Source: an uncultured Methylococcales bacterium (GTDB lineage Bacteria; Pseudomonadota; Gammaproteobacteria; Methylococcales; Methylomonadaceae). Taken from it: a stretch of 64,000 nt of DNA. The first letter of the stretch is position 1, and each line of letters starts with the position of its first letter. The stretch lies in contig CAJVZC010000002.1 of assembly GCA_913019935.1 (NCBI GenBank), positions 29,593 to 93,592 on the forward strand. The letters are read 5' to 3'. Below the pieces are notes generated by a model that saw nothing but the letters and a program-made list of their open reading frames with translations, was not told where the DNA came from and searched no databases. Below, one piece after another: positions 10,651-20,960 of the stretch. The translations under genes were made by a program, and so were the position numbers.

Positions 10651-11826
10651 ATGAGCAACGCTATTATGCCAACCTATGCACGCCTACCTGTCAGTTTTAC
10701 TCGAGGACAAGGCGCTTGGCTATGGGATCAAAATAATGTTCGCTACCTTGACGCGCTCTCTGGCATTGCTGTCTGTAATCTAGGCCATGCCCACCCAGCC
10801 ATTCACCAAGCCATTGCGGAACAAAGTCGCCTGCTATTGCATACCTCTAACCTTTATGAAATAACATTACAAAGCGAGCTAGCCAATCAATTAACGCAAC
10901 TTTCTGGAATGAGTAATGCTTTCTTCTGCAACTCAGGTGCTGAAGCGAATGAAGCGGCTATTAAACTGGCGCGTCTTTACGGCCACTCACAAGGCATTGC
11001 ACAACCAACCATTATTGTCATGAACAATAGTTTCCATGGCCGCACATTAGCGACACTGAGCGCCACGGGCAATCCTAAAGTACACCAAGGATTTACGCCA
11101 TTAGTAGACGGGTTCATACACGTACCGTTTAATGATCTATCTGCTATTGAAAAAGTAGTTGCCGACAACCCAGACATTGTTGCCGTTATGGCTGAACCTA
11201 TCCAAGGCGAAGGCGGAGTCAACATTCCAGCACCCAACTACCTTAATAAGGTTCGCCAATTATGTGACCAACATAAGCTATTACTTATCCTTGATGAAAT
11301 CCAAACAGGAATAGGAAGAACTGGCCGCTTCTTAGCTTACCAGCATAACGACATATTACCTGACATTTGCACTTTAGCTAAGGCATTAGGCAATGGCGTC
11401 CCTATTGGCGCCTGCTTAGCAACCGGAACAGCCGCACAACTGCTCACTGCTGGAAAACATGGCTCTACCTTTGGCGGCAATTTATTAGCTTGTCGCGCGG
11501 CATTATCCGTACTAGATGTCATCCAAAAAGATAATTTAATTCAAGCCGCTGAAACCCAAGGCAATAAAATTGTCGATGAAATCAGCAAACGCCTAAATCA
11601 TCACCCCCTTGTGGCTGAAATTCGCCACCAAGGCATGATGATTGCCATTGAACTGACTCAACCCTGCCCGGCTTTAACTCAAGAAGCGCTTGATCAAAAA
11701 GTCCTGATCAATATTACCGCGGAAAAGATCATTCGACTGCTACCACCACTGATTATTTCTGACGAACAAATCACTATATTAGCCGATACAATTCAAGTAC
11801 TTGTCGAAAACACTCGGCCTCTCTAA
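10651..11826 (+). CDS. argD: Acetylornithine aminotransferase
   Basis: ArgD is a PLP-dependent class III aminotransferase that makes N-acetylornithine from N-acetylglutamate semialdehyde. The 391-residue protein has the CNSGAEANEAAIKLAR motif at 93-108, the aspartate that binds the PLP ring nitrogen at Asp215 in LDEIQTGIGRTG, and the Schiff-base Lys244 in LAKALGNGVPIG. argF begins 18 bases downstream, so argD and argF form an arginine operon. Some such enzymes also act on succinyldiaminopimelate in lysine synthesis. A TATAAT at 10593-10598 may be the -10 element; the matching -35 is poor. Confidence 0.95.
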   Translation: MSNAIMPTYARLPVSFTRGQGAWLWDQNNVRYLDALSGIAVCNLGHAHPAIHQAIAEQSRLLLHTSNLYEITLQSELANQLTQLSGMSNAFFCNSGAEANEAAIKLARLYGHSQGIAQPTIIVMNNSFHGRTLATLSATGNPKVHQGFTPLVDGFIHVPFNDLSAIEKVVADNPDIVAVMAEPIQGEGGVNIPAPNYLNKVRQLCDQHKLLLILDEIQTGIGRTGRFLAYQHNDILPDICTLAKALGNGVPIGACLATGTAAQLLTAGKHGSTFGGNLLACRAALSVLDVIQKDNLIQAAETQGNKIVDEISKRLNHHPLVAEIRHQGMMIAIELTQPCPALTQEALDQKVLINITAEKIIRLLPPLIISDEQITILADTIQVLVENTRPL

Positions 11827-11844
11827 TTTTTTACTTCAAAACCC

Positions 11845-12741
11845 ATGACTCCAAGACATTTTATCAGCCTAGCTGACCTAACAACGACAGAACTTAAGCA
11901 ACTCATCTATCGTGCTATCGAACTTAAGCAGCATAGAGACCCTGACTACACACCCTTAAAAAATAAAGTATTAGGCATGGTTTTCGAAAAATCATCGACC
12001 CGGACACGAATTTCTTTTGAAACCGGCATGATTCAATTTGGTGGTAGCGCCATCTTCTTATCTCCCAAAGATACCCAATTAGGCCGTGGCGAACCGTTAG
12101 AAGATAGCGCGCGTGTTATCTCGAGCATGGTTGATGCGATCATGCTCAGAACACATCACCATAAAACTGTCACAACATTTGCACAGTTCTCGAGCGTCCC
12201 CGTTATCAACGGCTTAACAGACCTACTACACCCGTGCCAACTTCTTGCTGACATGCAAACCTATTTTGAACACCGTGGCGACATTACTGGAAAAACAGTC
12301 ACCTGGATTGGTGATGGGAACAATATGTGCAATTCATATATCAATGCGGCCAAAAAGCTTAACTTTAACCTTAATATTGCTTGCCCCAAGAATTACCAGC
12401 CTAATGACACCCTAATCGCATCGGCACAAACAAATATAAAATTATTTCCAGACGCCTTAACTGCCAGCAAAAATGCAGATTTAATTGTGACTGATGTTTG
12501 GGCCAGCATGGGACAAGAACAAGAACAACAAAAACGTGAACAAGCATTTGCCAATTTTGCTGTAACCCATAAAATAATGGACAATGCTCATCCTGACGCC
12601 TTGTTTATGCACTGCCTACCCGCACACCGAGGAGAAGAAGTTGATGCTGACGTTATTGACGGACCACAAAGCGTTGTTTTTGATGAAGCAGAAAACAGAT
12701 TACATGCTCAAAAAGCGCTTCTGGAATTATTAATGGTCTAA
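11845..12741 (+). CDS. argF: Ornithine carbamoyltransferase
   Basis: ArgF transfers the carbamoyl group from carbamoyl phosphate to ornithine, giving citrulline. The carbamoyl-phosphate binding motif STRTR is at residues 51-55, HPCQ is near 130, and the ornithine-binding [11 protein letters not shown] is near 255-265. The 298-residue length is normal for the anabolic enzyme. It lies directly downstream of argD with an 18-base gap. argA and argG are also in the window but in separate units. Confidence 0.96.
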   Translation: MTPRHFISLADLTTTELKQLIYRAIELKQHRDPDYTPLKNKVLGMVFEKSSTRTRISFETGMIQFGGSAIFLSPKDTQLGRGEPLEDSARVISSMVDAIMLRTHHHKTVTTFAQFSSVPVINGLTDLLHPCQLLADMQTYFEHRGDITGKTVTWIGDGNNMCNSYINAAKKLNFNLNIACPKNYQPNDTLIASAQTNIKLFPDALTASKNADLIVTDVWASMGQEQEQQKREQAFANFAVTHKIMDNAHPDALFMHCLPAHRGEEVDADVIDGPQSVVFDEAENRLHAQKALLELLMV

Positions 12742-12797
12742 AATCTAGTATGATGCAAAACTTGTACTCCTACGCAGACGTCAACCCTAAAACAACC

Positions 12798-13469
12798 ATG
12801 ATAAAAAAATCACTTTTACTCACTCTTTTGTTAAGTAACGCTTATAACGTTTTCGCTGAAACTGTTTACGTCACTGATACATTAAAAATAGAAGTTCGTA
12901 GCGGAATGAGCACACAGCACAAAATCCTCACAATGCTCCCAAGTGGATCACCACTAGAGGTTATTAATCACAACGCAGATACAGGCTATACCGCCGTACA
13001 AATCGACGCAAATCAAACTGGCTACATCCTAACGCGCTACACAAAAAAGCAACCCACTGCGCGCTGGTTACTGAATGACGTAAAGAAAAAAAATGTACAA
13101 CTACAATCAGACCTTAAAACCGCACAACAAACATTAACAACACTTTCGGCGTCGAATAAAAAAAACGCCCAATCAAACAACACACTCGGCAAAGAAAAAA
13201 TACGCCTCAGTAATGAGCTCGCCGAAATCAAACAAACTGCAGCCAATGCCATTCTCTTAAAAGAACAACGCGACCAATTCCAAGAACGTTTAGTTAATAT
13301 TGAACGCGAAAACGAAAAACTTAAAAGAGAAAAGCAAACATTACAGGACAGTGCTAACCAAGATTGGTTCCTTTACGGTGGTATTCTTGCTTTTTTTGGC
13401 ATATTTTTTGGCTTGCTTATTCCCAAAATAAGTTGGCATAGACGCACTAATAGCTGGGACAGTTTATAA
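12798..13469 (+). CDS. SH3-domain protein with coiled coil and C-terminal membrane anchor (TIGR04211-like)
   Basis: This is a secreted, membrane-anchored protein with a bacterial SH3 domain, resembling E. coli YgiM. From the ATG at 12798 it has a signal peptide (MIKKSLLLTLLL, cleavage near NVFA-ETVYV), an SH3 domain (about residues 22-80), a long Gln/Lys/Glu-rich coiled coil (about 85-185) and one transmembrane helix (about 190-212) with a basic tail. An upstream ATG at 12750 would add 16 residues before the signal peptide and is less likely. It overlaps no gene and sits between argF and ilvD on the same strand. The cellular role of the family is unknown; a cell-envelope function is inferred from the domains. 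Confidence 0.8.
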   Translation: MIKKSLLLTLLLSNAYNVFAETVYVTDTLKIEVRSGMSTQHKILTMLPSGSPLEVINHNADTGYTAVQIDANQTGYILTRYTKKQPTARWLLNDVKKKNVQLQSDLKTAQQTLTTLSASNKKNAQSNNTLGKEKIRLSNELAEIKQTAANAILLKEQRDQFQERLVNIERENEKLKREKQTLQDSANQDWFLYGGILAFFGIFFGLLIPKISWHRRTNSWDSL

Positions 13470-13508
13470 ACCACCCACCTCTCAACAGATTACTTAGGAC
13501 ATCAGGCC

Positions 13509-15206
13509 ATGACAAATTCAGTTGACAAAAATAACAGAACATTCTCTTCCAAAATAGTAGATGGAATGGAGCGCGCCCCAAGTCGCGCCATGCTTCATGC
13601 AGTAGGATTTACGACCAACGATTTCTCTAAACCACAAATAGGTGTCGCTTCCACGTGGAGCATGGTTACCCCGTGTAACATGCACATTAACAAATTAGCC
13701 GATTATGCTGCCGAGGGTATTAATTCCGTTGATGGCAAAGCCGTTATTTTTAATACCATAACCATTTCAGATGGCATTTCTATGGGTACTGAAGGGATGA
13801 AATACTCATTAGTCTCCAGGGAAGTTATTGCCGACTCAATTGAAACCGTTGTCGGCTGTCAGGGGTTCGATGGTGTTGTTGCTATTGGTGGCTGTGATAA
13901 AAATATGCCTGGCTGTATGATTGCGCTTGCCCGCCTAAATCGTCCAGCCATTTTTGTCTACGGTGGAACGATCATGCCCGGCTGCCATAACAAAAAGAAA
14001 CTCGACGTAGTTTCGGTTTTTGAAGCCGTAGGCCAACGCGCTAACGACAAAATTGATGATGCTGAACTGTCTGCTATTGAAAGTAAAGCCATCCCTGGCG
14101 CCGGATCATGCGGTGGCATGTATACCGCTAACACGATGGCTTCAGCCATTGAGGCATTAGGCATGAGCCTACCCAATAGCTCTGCCCAAACAGCGATCTC
14201 AGACGACAAAAAAATGGACTGCGAACGCGCAGGAAAAGCCGTACTAAGCCTAGTCAATAATGACATTAAGCCGCGTGATATTATGACTAAACAGGCATTC
14301 GAAAATGCCATTACCGTTATCATAGCGTTGGGAGGATCTACCAATGCGGTATTGCATATTCTAGCCATGGCCAGCGCCACTGACGTTGATATCACTTTAG
14401 ATGACTTTACCCGCATCGGAAAAAAAGTTCCAATGGTTGCTGATTTAAAACCAAGCGGTCGCTATCAGATGGCTGAACTTATTGAAATTGGCGGCATTCA
14501 ACCACTCATGAAGATTTTACTCGACCACGGCTTACTGCACGGTGACTGTTTAACAGTAACTGGCAAAACTTTAGCAGAAAACCTCGCTAATGTAGCCCCC
14601 TATCCCCCAAACCAGGATATGATCCGACCACTAGATAAGCCCATCAAATCCGAGAGCCATTTAGTCATTCTCCGCGGCAATCTTGCTGGGGACGGGGCTG
14701 TTGCTAAAATAACGGGTAAAGAAGGACTTACTTTCACAGGTTCTGCAAAAGTTTTTGATTGTGAAGAACAGGCTCTGCAAAGTGTTTTAAATGGAGATAT
14801 TATTAAAGGCGACGTTATTGTCATTCGCTATGAAGGCCCCAAAGGTGGCCCAGGAATGCGTGAAATGCTTTCACCTACCTCAGCAGTTATGGGTAAAGGT
14901 CTGGGACAAGATGTAGCTTTGATTACTGACGGTCGTTTTTCAGGTGGCACCCATGGTTTTGTGGTTGGGCATATCACCCCTGAGGCTTATGTGGGAGGTC
15001 CACTTGCCATTGTTGAAGATGGCGACACTATCACGATCGATGCTGAAAAAAATATTCTACATATTGATTTAAACGAACATGAAATAAATCGTCGCCTAGA
15101 ACGCTGGCAAGCCCCTGCCCCTCGCTACACGCGTGGTGTTTTAGCCAAATATGCCAAACTGGTTAACTCAGCCTCTGAAGGCGCTGTGACTGATCGCTTT
15201 GAATAA
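13509..15206 (+). CDS. ilvD: Dihydroxy-acid dehydratase
   Basis: IlvD dehydrates 2,3-dihydroxy-isovalerate or -methylvalerate in valine, isoleucine and leucine synthesis and contains an iron-sulfur cluster. The 565-residue form has cysteines in [18 protein letters not shown] and [14 protein letters not shown], and the family motif [12 protein letters not shown] in the C-terminal half. The length is of the shorter (about 560 residue) class rather than the E. coli 616-residue class. A TTAGGA sequence precedes the ATG with workable spacing. argA follows 29 bases later, so they may be co-transcribed. Confidence 0.96.
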   Translation: MTNSVDKNNRTFSSKIVDGMERAPSRAMLHAVGFTTNDFSKPQIGVASTWSMVTPCNMHINKLADYAAEGINSVDGKAVIFNTITISDGISMGTEGMKYSLVSREVIADSIETVVGCQGFDGVVAIGGCDKNMPGCMIALARLNRPAIFVYGGTIMPGCHNKKKLDVVSVFEAVGQRANDKIDDAELSAIESKAIPGAGSCGGMYTANTMASAIEALGMSLPNSSAQTAISDDKKMDCERAGKAVLSLVNNDIKPRDIMTKQAFENAITVIIALGGSTNAVLHILAMASATDVDITLDDFTRIGKKVPMVADLKPSGRYQMAELIEIGGIQPLMKILLDHGLLHGDCLTVTGKTLAENLANVAPYPPNQDMIRPLDKPIKSESHLVILRGNLAGDGAVAKITGKEGLTFTGSAKVFDCEEQALQSVLNGDIIKGDVIVIRYEGPKGGPGMREMLSPTSAVMGKGLGQDVALITDGRFSGGTHGFVVGHITPEAYVGGPLAIVEDGDTITIDAEKNILHIDLNEHEINRRLERWQAPAPRYTRGVLAKYAKLVNSASEGAVTDRFE

Positions 15207-15235
15207 TGTCATCTATCGCAAACCCTTAAAAGCCC

Positions 15236-16558
15236 ATGCCTGAACCCTTGACACAACAAGCCTCTTTTATCAATTGGTTTCGCGATTCTTCACCTTATAT
15301 CCATGCCCACCGAAATAAAACCTTTGTCATTTTCTTCGGTGGGGAATCTGTTCAAAGTAAATCTTTTGCAAATCACGTCCATGATTTTGCCCTGTTAAAC
15401 AGCTTAGGGATCAGACTTGTCTTGGTTCATGGCATCCGCCCCCAAATAGAACAACGTCTAAAGAAAAATAACCAGCATTCAACTTTTGTCGGCCCTCACC
15501 GCATCACGGACAGCACCACATTGCAATATGTTAAAGAATCAGCCGGTCATGCTCGAGTTGAAATAGAGGCCTTATTATCTATGGGGCTGGCTAACTCCCC
15601 TATGTCTGGCGCTAAAATAAAAGTAACCTCAGGAAATTTTGTTACAGCCAAGCCCATTGGCATTCTCAAGGGTACTGATTTCTGTTTTACAGGGAGGGTT
15701 CGACGTATCGACAGTACGGCTATTAATGCTCACCTTCAAAATCATAACGTTGTACTCATTTCTCCAATTGGCTACTCACCTACAGGTGAAGTATTCAATC
15801 TATCCGCTGAAGAGGTTGCCACTGACGTTGCCATAGCATTACAAGCCGACAAACTCATTTTAATGACCGAAGAGAACTGCTTGAATGAGACCACTCAACA
15901 TCTAATCCCTCAACTCACAGTCTCAGAAGCCAGTGTTTTATTAACTAATGCATCTGACCATAGCCTCAAACCGTCACTGACAGCGGCTATAAAAGCCTGT
16001 CAAAAAAATGTTGACCGAGTTCACCTCATCAACCGCCATTTAGAAGGTGGATTGCTACTAGAATTATTTTCCAGAAACGGCGTTGGCACCTTAATCAGTG
16101 CCAATTCATATGAAAAATTGAGAACCGCCACAACCCATGATATTCCTGGAATTCTTGAACTCATCAGACCTTTAGAAGCCGAAAATAAACTAATTGCACG
16201 CTCTCGCGAACACATTGAAATAGATATTGAAAATTATTCAATCCTAGAAAGAGATGGCCTGATTATTGGCTGCATTGCTTTAAATACATTCCCCCACACG
16301 ACTATAGCTGAAGTCGCTTGCTTAGCCGTACACCCTGACTATCAGCATGCTGCACGCGGCCAACAATTACTGGCCCACACGCTAACCCAAGCAAAACAAA
16401 ACAAAATTCGTCAAGTGATTGCCTTTTCTACGCAATCCTCCCACTGGTTTTTTGAGCAAGGTTTCCTAGAAATAGACCTCGAAGCTATAGCTGAAATCGG
16501 TATCAAACCACAACAGATTGAAAGAAAAGCTAAAATACTTCACAAACAGATTAGTTAA
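15236..16558 (+). CDS. argA: N-acetylglutamate synthase
   Basis: ArgA acetylates glutamate with acetyl-CoA, the first step of arginine synthesis. The 440-residue protein has an N-terminal amino-acid-kinase fold (about 1-285, with FFGGES near residue 39 and LVHGIRPQIEQRL near 68) and a C-terminal GNAT acetyltransferase domain (about 290-435, with ACLAVHPDY and the acetyl-CoA loop AARGQQLL). The layout matches the E. coli-type enzyme, which is feedback-inhibited by arginine. The cpdA-like gene begins 8 bases after its stop. Confidence 0.95.
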   Translation: MPEPLTQQASFINWFRDSSPYIHAHRNKTFVIFFGGESVQSKSFANHVHDFALLNSLGIRLVLVHGIRPQIEQRLKKNNQHSTFVGPHRITDSTTLQYVKESAGHARVEIEALLSMGLANSPMSGAKIKVTSGNFVTAKPIGILKGTDFCFTGRVRRIDSTAINAHLQNHNVVLISPIGYSPTGEVFNLSAEEVATDVAIALQADKLILMTEENCLNETTQHLIPQLTVSEASVLLTNASDHSLKPSLTAAIKACQKNVDRVHLINRHLEGGLLLELFSRNGVGTLISANSYEKLRTATTHDIPGILELIRPLEAENKLIARSREHIEIDIENYSILERDGLIIGCIALNTFPHTTIAEVACLAVHPDYQHAARGQQLLAHTLTQAKQNKIRQVIAFSTQSSHWFFEQGFLEIDLEAIAEIGIKPQQIERKAKILHKQIS

Positions 16559-16565
16559 TCTTCTA

Positions 16566-17342
16566 ATGCGGCCAACCATAAAAAATGATGTATTCACGTT
16601 GCTACAGTTTTCCGATTTACATCTTTTTGCACAACCCGAAAAATACGCCCATGATATTTGCCCCGAACAATCCTTCTTAAAAATATTCGAGCAAGCCATC
16701 GAAACACACCCTGCTATTGATTTAATCCTTCTTACAGGTGATCTAGCAGAAGACCCTGTTGACACCGTTTATAATCGCCTGAAAGAGCGACTCTCGCGGC
16801 ATCAAATCCCGATCGTTTGTTTGCCAGGGAATCACGATAACTACCCCATCATGTTGAAAATATTTTCCCAACCACCGATGACGTGTAACAAAATAACACG
16901 CCTCGGTAACTGGCAAATAATTACTTTGAATAGTCAAATTGTAGGAGAAAAACAAGGTTCGATTGCCGCTCCAGAAATGGCTTTCTTACAGGATACTTTG
17001 AGCATTTCAAAGGACTACTTTTCCGTTATAGCACTCCATCATCATTGCATTCCAACGGGAAGTTCATGGATGGATCATATGCAACTAGAACAAAGTGAGC
17101 AATTCTTAAAAACACTCCAAAACTACAACAACGTCAGACTAATCCTTTCCGGCCACACCCACCAAATACTAGAAACACACACGGCTGGCACCGCTATTCT
17201 AGGAACACCGTCAACGTGTTATCAATTTAAACCCAACAGTAAACACTTTGCCATTACCCCTGAACCCCCTTGTTATCGTTCGGTAACATTGCTTCCAAAC
17301 GGTGAAATAACGTCAACAATCCATACGCTAATTCCCACGTAA
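16566..17342 (+). CDS. cpdA: Metallophosphoesterase, CpdA-type (3',5'-cAMP phosphodiesterase-like)
   Basis: This is a dinuclear-metal phosphoesterase of the CpdA family. All five metal-binding blocks are visible: FSDLHLF, LLTGDLAEDP, LPGNHDN, ALHHH and SGHTHQ. The start is put at the ATG 16566-16568, eight bases past the argA stop; an upstream in-frame TTG inside argA is less likely. This gives 258 residues, near the usual length for CpdA. The substrate cannot be proved from sequence; cyclic AMP is the family's usual one. It is convergent with rppH, whose stop is directly adjacent. Confidence 0.85.
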   Translation: MRPTIKNDVFTLLQFSDLHLFAQPEKYAHDICPEQSFLKIFEQAIETHPAIDLILLTGDLAEDPVDTVYNRLKERLSRHQIPIVCLPGNHDNYPIMLKIFSQPPMTCNKITRLGNWQIITLNSQIVGEKQGSIAAPEMAFLQDTLSISKDYFSVIALHHHCIPTGSSWMDHMQLEQSEQFLKTLQNYNNVRLILSGHTHQILETHTAGTAILGTPSTCYQFKPNSKHFAITPEPPCYRSVTLLPNGEITSTIHTLIPT

Positions 17343-17888
17343 TTAACGCCCCAATGAACTTATTTGACCGTCTATGGATTTAGACAAATAACCCTCAGCA
17401 CGTACAGGGTTTTCATTTCCAACTAACAAACTCCCCAGTTCTTGTAATGCCCGCTGATAAGTCCACCGTTTAAAATAAACAACCCCCTCCAACGGCTCCC
17501 AATAATCAGTCCAACACCAATCATCGAATTCAGGATTCTCATGTCCATTCAAAACAATAGCATCCTCAGGACCCAACAACCGTAACAAAAACCAAATTTG
17601 TTTCTGTCCAATACATAAGGGTTTTGATTTCTTGCGAATATAATGTTCTGGTAAATCATAACGTAGCCAATATCTCGTTCGACCCAGTAACTGTACATCT
17701 TTAGACGTTAGCCCAACCTCTTCCTCAAGTTCTCTATACATTGCTGTTTCTGGGTCTTCATAGAATTTAATGCCACCTTGCGGAAACTGCCAAGCATCTG
17801 CACCAACCCGTTTTGCCCAAAACAATTTGCCATCATCATTACAAATAACAATGCCAACATTAGCTCGATATCCATTCGAATCAATCAT
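17343..17888 (-). CDS. rppH: RNA pyrophosphohydrolase
   Basis: RppH removes pyrophosphate from the 5' triphosphate end of mRNA, opening it to RNase E decay. The Nudix box is complete (GX5EX7REUXEEXGU) beginning at GGIKFYEDPETAM. The family start MIDSNGYRANVGIVICN identifies the ATG at 17886-17888; a TTG five codons upstream is rejected. The downstream WRWTYQRAL-like stretch (here FKRWTYQRAL) is also typical. The protein has 181 residues. It is convergent with the cpdA-like gene and divergent from a HAD hydrolase gene. Confidence 0.94.
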   Translation of the reverse strand: MIDSNGYRANVGIVICNDDGKLFWAKRVGADAWQFPQGGIKFYEDPETAMYRELEEEVGLTSKDVQLLGRTRYWLRYDLPEHYIRKKSKPLCIGQKQIWFLLRLLGPEDAIVLNGHENPEFDDWCWTDYWEPLEGVVYFKRWTYQRALQELGSLLVGNENPVRAEGYLSKSIDGQISSLGR

Positions 17889-18035
17889 TTTAATACCATC
17901 CAATCCCTCTTTTTATCGAACGCTTATTGTTATAATAAGGCATCAAAGAAACCCTTAAATCACTTTACATTGTTTCATAATAAAAGAGATTATGTATAGT
18001 GCTAATTTTTATTCACTACCACAGGACTTGTTTAC

Positions 18036-18710
18036 GTGAGCTTAGCCATTTTTGATTTAGACAATACCTTATTAGCCGATGATAGCGATTTTTTATGGGG
18101 ACAATTTTTAGTTTCCCAGGGCATGGTCGACAGCACCTTCTATGAATTAGCTAATCAACGTTTTTATGAGGACTATAAACTCGGAACACTTGATATCAAT
18201 GAGTTTTTGGCTTTCGCACTCAAGCCACTGGCCGAAATAAATATTAATCACCTTTTTAGACTTAGAGCGCAATTCATTGAAAAAATCATCAAGCCCATTC
18301 TACTAACACCTGCAAAAACATTAATAGCACACCACAAATCAAAAGGTGACACACTCATTGTCATCACAGCCACCAATAAATTTGTCACTGAACCTATCGT
18401 TAACTTGTATGGTATCGACAACCTACTGGCGACTGTCCCTGAAAACAAACAAGGGCGTTTTACCGGACAAGTTTCCGGCATCCCTTGCTTTCAAGATGGA
18501 AAAGTAAAATTACTCAACGAGTGGCTTAAAACAACAGAAATTAATCTGACCGATAGTTGGTTTTACAGTGATTCCCATAACGACCTACCCTTATTAAACA
18601 TCGTCGACAATCCTGTTGCTGTTGATCCTGATGATAAATTAAGAAGCATTGCAGAAAAACAAAAATGGCCTGTTATCAGCCTCCGTGAGCACGCCCAAGC
18701 CAACACTTAA
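18036..18710 (+). CDS. HAD-IB family hydrolase (SerB-like phosphatase)
   Basis: This is a haloacid-dehalogenase-superfamily phosphatase of subclass IB. It contains the nucleophile motif DLDNTLL at residues 7-13, the second motif around ITATN (about 110), and the third motif with YSDSHNDLPLL (about 180-190). It starts with GTG at 18036 behind an AGGA nine bases upstream. At 224 residues it fits the group often annotated as phosphoserine-phosphatase-like or histidinol-phosphatase-like. The substrate is not deducible. It is convergent with a tusA-like gene. Confidence 0.82.
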   Translation: MSLAIFDLDNTLLADDSDFLWGQFLVSQGMVDSTFYELANQRFYEDYKLGTLDINEFLAFALKPLAEININHLFRLRAQFIEKIIKPILLTPAKTLIAHHKSKGDTLIVITATNKFVTEPIVNLYGIDNLLATVPENKQGRFTGQVSGIPCFQDGKVKLLNEWLKTTEINLTDSWFYSDSHNDLPLLNIVDNPVAVDPDDKLRSIAEKQKWPVISLREHAQANT

Positions 18711-18714
18711 AAAG

Positions 18715-18951
18715 TTATTTTTTCTGGAAATAAAAAACCTGTTGATCTCCAGACTTAGCCACCTCAAGTAAAGTATTACCAGATTGCTCGGCAAAAACGC
18801 CAAAGTCCAAATGTGCGGCAGGGTCAGTAGCGATCACACGTACCACTTCACCAGAGGACATGGCTATCAACGCCTTTTTTAGGCGCAACAATGGGAGCGG
18901 GCAATTCAAACCACTCGCATCAACATCATAATCGTAATCAATAGCAAGCAT
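18715..18951 (-). CDS. TusA-family sulfur carrier protein
   Basis: This is a 78-residue TusA-like protein that carries sulfur as a persulfide. The hallmark CPLP is at residues 17-20 in DASGLNCPLPLLRLKKAL, and the rest follows the beta-alpha-beta-alpha-beta-beta pattern of the family. TusA proper delivers sulfur to TusBCD for tRNA 2-thiouridine; paralogues serve other sulfur transfers. No partner sulfurtransferase gene is nearby. It is divergent from cysG, which makes siroheme for sulfite or nitrite reductase; the adjacency may be incidental. Confidence 0.85.
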   Translation of the reverse strand: MLAIDYDYDVDASGLNCPLPLLRLKKALIAMSSGEVVRVIATDPAAHLDFGVFAEQSGNTLLEVAKSGDQQVFYFQKK

Positions 18952-19025
18952 ATTTTTTTCATGTCACCGTGAATAATGAATTATTATAAACCATAACCAT
19001 TTATAAAATACTTTTAGGTTAACCC

Positions 19026-20420
19026 ATGCAATTTTTTCCTGTCTTTTTACGCCTTAATCAACAAAAATGTCTTATCGTCGGCGCGGGTGAAATAGCCGCC
19101 CGTAAAATTGAAATCCTGTCAAAGTCAGGTGCTCTGATAACCGTATTAGCCCCATCGTTCTCTACAACCGTTAAATCCCTTGAAAAAAAATTAGCCCTAA
19201 CACTTATCCAAAAAGAATTCGACGGTCTCAGTGACGCTCAAGGTTTTCGGCTCATTGTTTCTGCAACGAATAACCCAACCATTAATGCGCTTGTTGCCGA
19301 TACAGCCAACTCACTTAACATTTTAGTGAACGTCGTTGATAACCCTAAATTATGTCAGTTTATTTTTCCTGCTATTATTGATCGCTCCCCAATCATTGCC
19401 GCTATTTCTTCAGGGGGAACAGCACCCGTGCTCGCCCGGCTGTTAAAGACACGCATAGAAACACTCATTCCTTATGGTTATGGTCGCCTTTCTGAACTGG
19501 CTGGAAATTATCGAGACAAAGTCAAAGCACATATCCAAAACCCTCAACAACGTCGTTTTTTTTGGGAACAGGCCTTCCAAGGTGGCGTTGCTGAGTTGAT
19601 TTTTGCAGGACAAGATAAAAAAGCTGAAGACACTCTGAACGAAGAAATCCTTGCATACGCTACAGACGCGAAAACACGTGGAGAAGTTTATCTGGTTGGC
19701 GCAGGACCCGGTGATCCAGACCTCCTTACCCTCAGAGCCTTAAGACTCATCCAACAAGCTGATATTGTTGTTTACGATCGCCTAGTTTCAGAGGATATCC
19801 TTAACCTTATCCGACGTGATGCTGAAAAAATATATGTTGGGAAACAACGCGATCAACACACCCTTCCACAAGAATCCATTAACCAACTGCTCACAAGACT
19901 TGCTCTTGAAGGTCATCGCGTTGTACGTCTCAAAGGGGGCGACCCATTTATTTTTGGCCGAGGCGGTGAGGAAATTGAGACATTAATGGAAAATAACATT
20001 AATTTCCAAGTCGTTCCCGGCATCACGGCTGCCTCCGGTTGCGCCAGTTATGCGGGTATTCCACTGACCCACCGGCAATATGCACAATCATGTACTTTTG
20101 TCACCGGTCACTATCAAGATAATCAAATAAATTTAAATTGGGAGGGCCTAGTAAATCCTAATCAAACACTGGTGATTTATATGGGATTACTGGGTTTAAA
20201 ACATATCTGTGAATCCCTCATTGAACATGGTTGCTCTAAAGATTTACCGGCAGCGCTCATACAACAAGGCACCACCAAACACCAAAAAGTAATTACCGGT
20301 ACATTAGAATCTTTACCTCAACGCATTCTTACCCACCCGGTCAAGGCCCCCACTTTGATTATCGTTGGCAATGTGGTTCGGTTACACGATAAATTAACCT
20401 GGTTTAAGCCGAGCATTTAA
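19026..20420 (+). CDS. cysG: Siroheme synthase (trifunctional CysG)
   Basis: CysG makes siroheme from uroporphyrinogen III. The N-terminal half (about 1-210) is the NAD-dependent precorrin-2 dehydrogenase/ferrochelatase, starting MQFFPVFLRL with a GAGEIAARKI nucleotide loop. The C-terminal half (from about 218, VYLVGAGPGDPDLLTLRAL) is the uroporphyrinogen III methyltransferase, with LKGGDPFIFGRGGEE and GITAASGCASYAGIPLTHR. The 464-residue length is standard for the fused enzyme. Siroheme serves assimilatory sulfite and nitrite reductases. Confidence 0.96.
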   Translation: MQFFPVFLRLNQQKCLIVGAGEIAARKIEILSKSGALITVLAPSFSTTVKSLEKKLALTLIQKEFDGLSDAQGFRLIVSATNNPTINALVADTANSLNILVNVVDNPKLCQFIFPAIIDRSPIIAAISSGGTAPVLARLLKTRIETLIPYGYGRLSELAGNYRDKVKAHIQNPQQRRFFWEQAFQGGVAELIFAGQDKKAEDTLNEEILAYATDAKTRGEVYLVGAGPGDPDLLTLRALRLIQQADIVVYDRLVSEDILNLIRRDAEKIYVGKQRDQHTLPQESINQLLTRLALEGHRVVRLKGGDPFIFGRGGEEIETLMENNINFQVVPGITAASGCASYAGIPLTHRQYAQSCTFVTGHYQDNQINLNWEGLVNPNQTLVIYMGLLGLKHICESLIEHGCSKDLPAALIQQGTTKHQKVITGTLESLPQRILTHPVKAPTLIIVGNVVRLHDKLTWFKPSI

Positions 20421-20579
20421 GTGAATACTTGATTAAATCATTTTTTACCGTAAATACTGACAAATTTATTTGTCTTTTTGTTGTAAATTATCTATCCTAT
20501 CCTTGTTAAAATTTTAATTAATGGCTTAAGTTTTTTTATCTAATTTAAGTCATATTTCTTTAAATCTATTGAGGTTAGT

Positions 20580-20945
20580 ATGAAAAAATCATTAGCAATA
20601 ATGGCAGGTGCTGCGACACTTGTATTAAGCAGTCAAACTTTTGCAGCAAGCGACATGGATCTTTGGGTAGGTAGTAAAATTTATGATCGAGCATTTGGAC
20701 GTGGTTGTGCAACTTGTCACGACATTGCGACTAACCCAAATTTAATTAAAAACATTAAAGACGGTTCTTTATCTTTTAGTAAATTCAAAGAAACAATTAC
20801 TAACGGAAAAAATGCAATGCCTAAAGCTGGCGCGGCAATCGACGCTGTTGGTAAGAAGAAAGGTTACACAGGTGATAAAGCAATCAAAGCTGTTTATGAT
20901 TACTTAAGCGCTGGTGGCGGCAAAATCAAAAAGCCTAAGAAATAA
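20580..20945 (+). CDS. Small periplasmic c-type cytochrome
   Basis: This is a 121-residue monoheme class I cytochrome c. A signal peptide covers residues 1-22 (cleavage at FA-ASD), the heme site is CATCH at 43-47, and the likely distal ligand is Met80 in NGKNAMPKA. The C-terminal tail is very lysine-rich. A TTGAGG ribosome binding site lies before the ATG and a strong intrinsic terminator follows directly, so it is a single-gene unit. The electron partner is unknown; no adjacent oxidase or dehydrogenase gene indicates one. Confidence 0.88.
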   Translation: MKKSLAIMAGAATLVLSSQTFAASDMDLWVGSKIYDRAFGRGCATCHDIATNPNLIKNIKDGSLSFSKFKETITNGKNAMPKAGAAIDAVGKKKGYTGDKAIKAVYDYLSAGGGKIKKPKK

Positions 20946-20960
20946 AATAAGATTCACAAA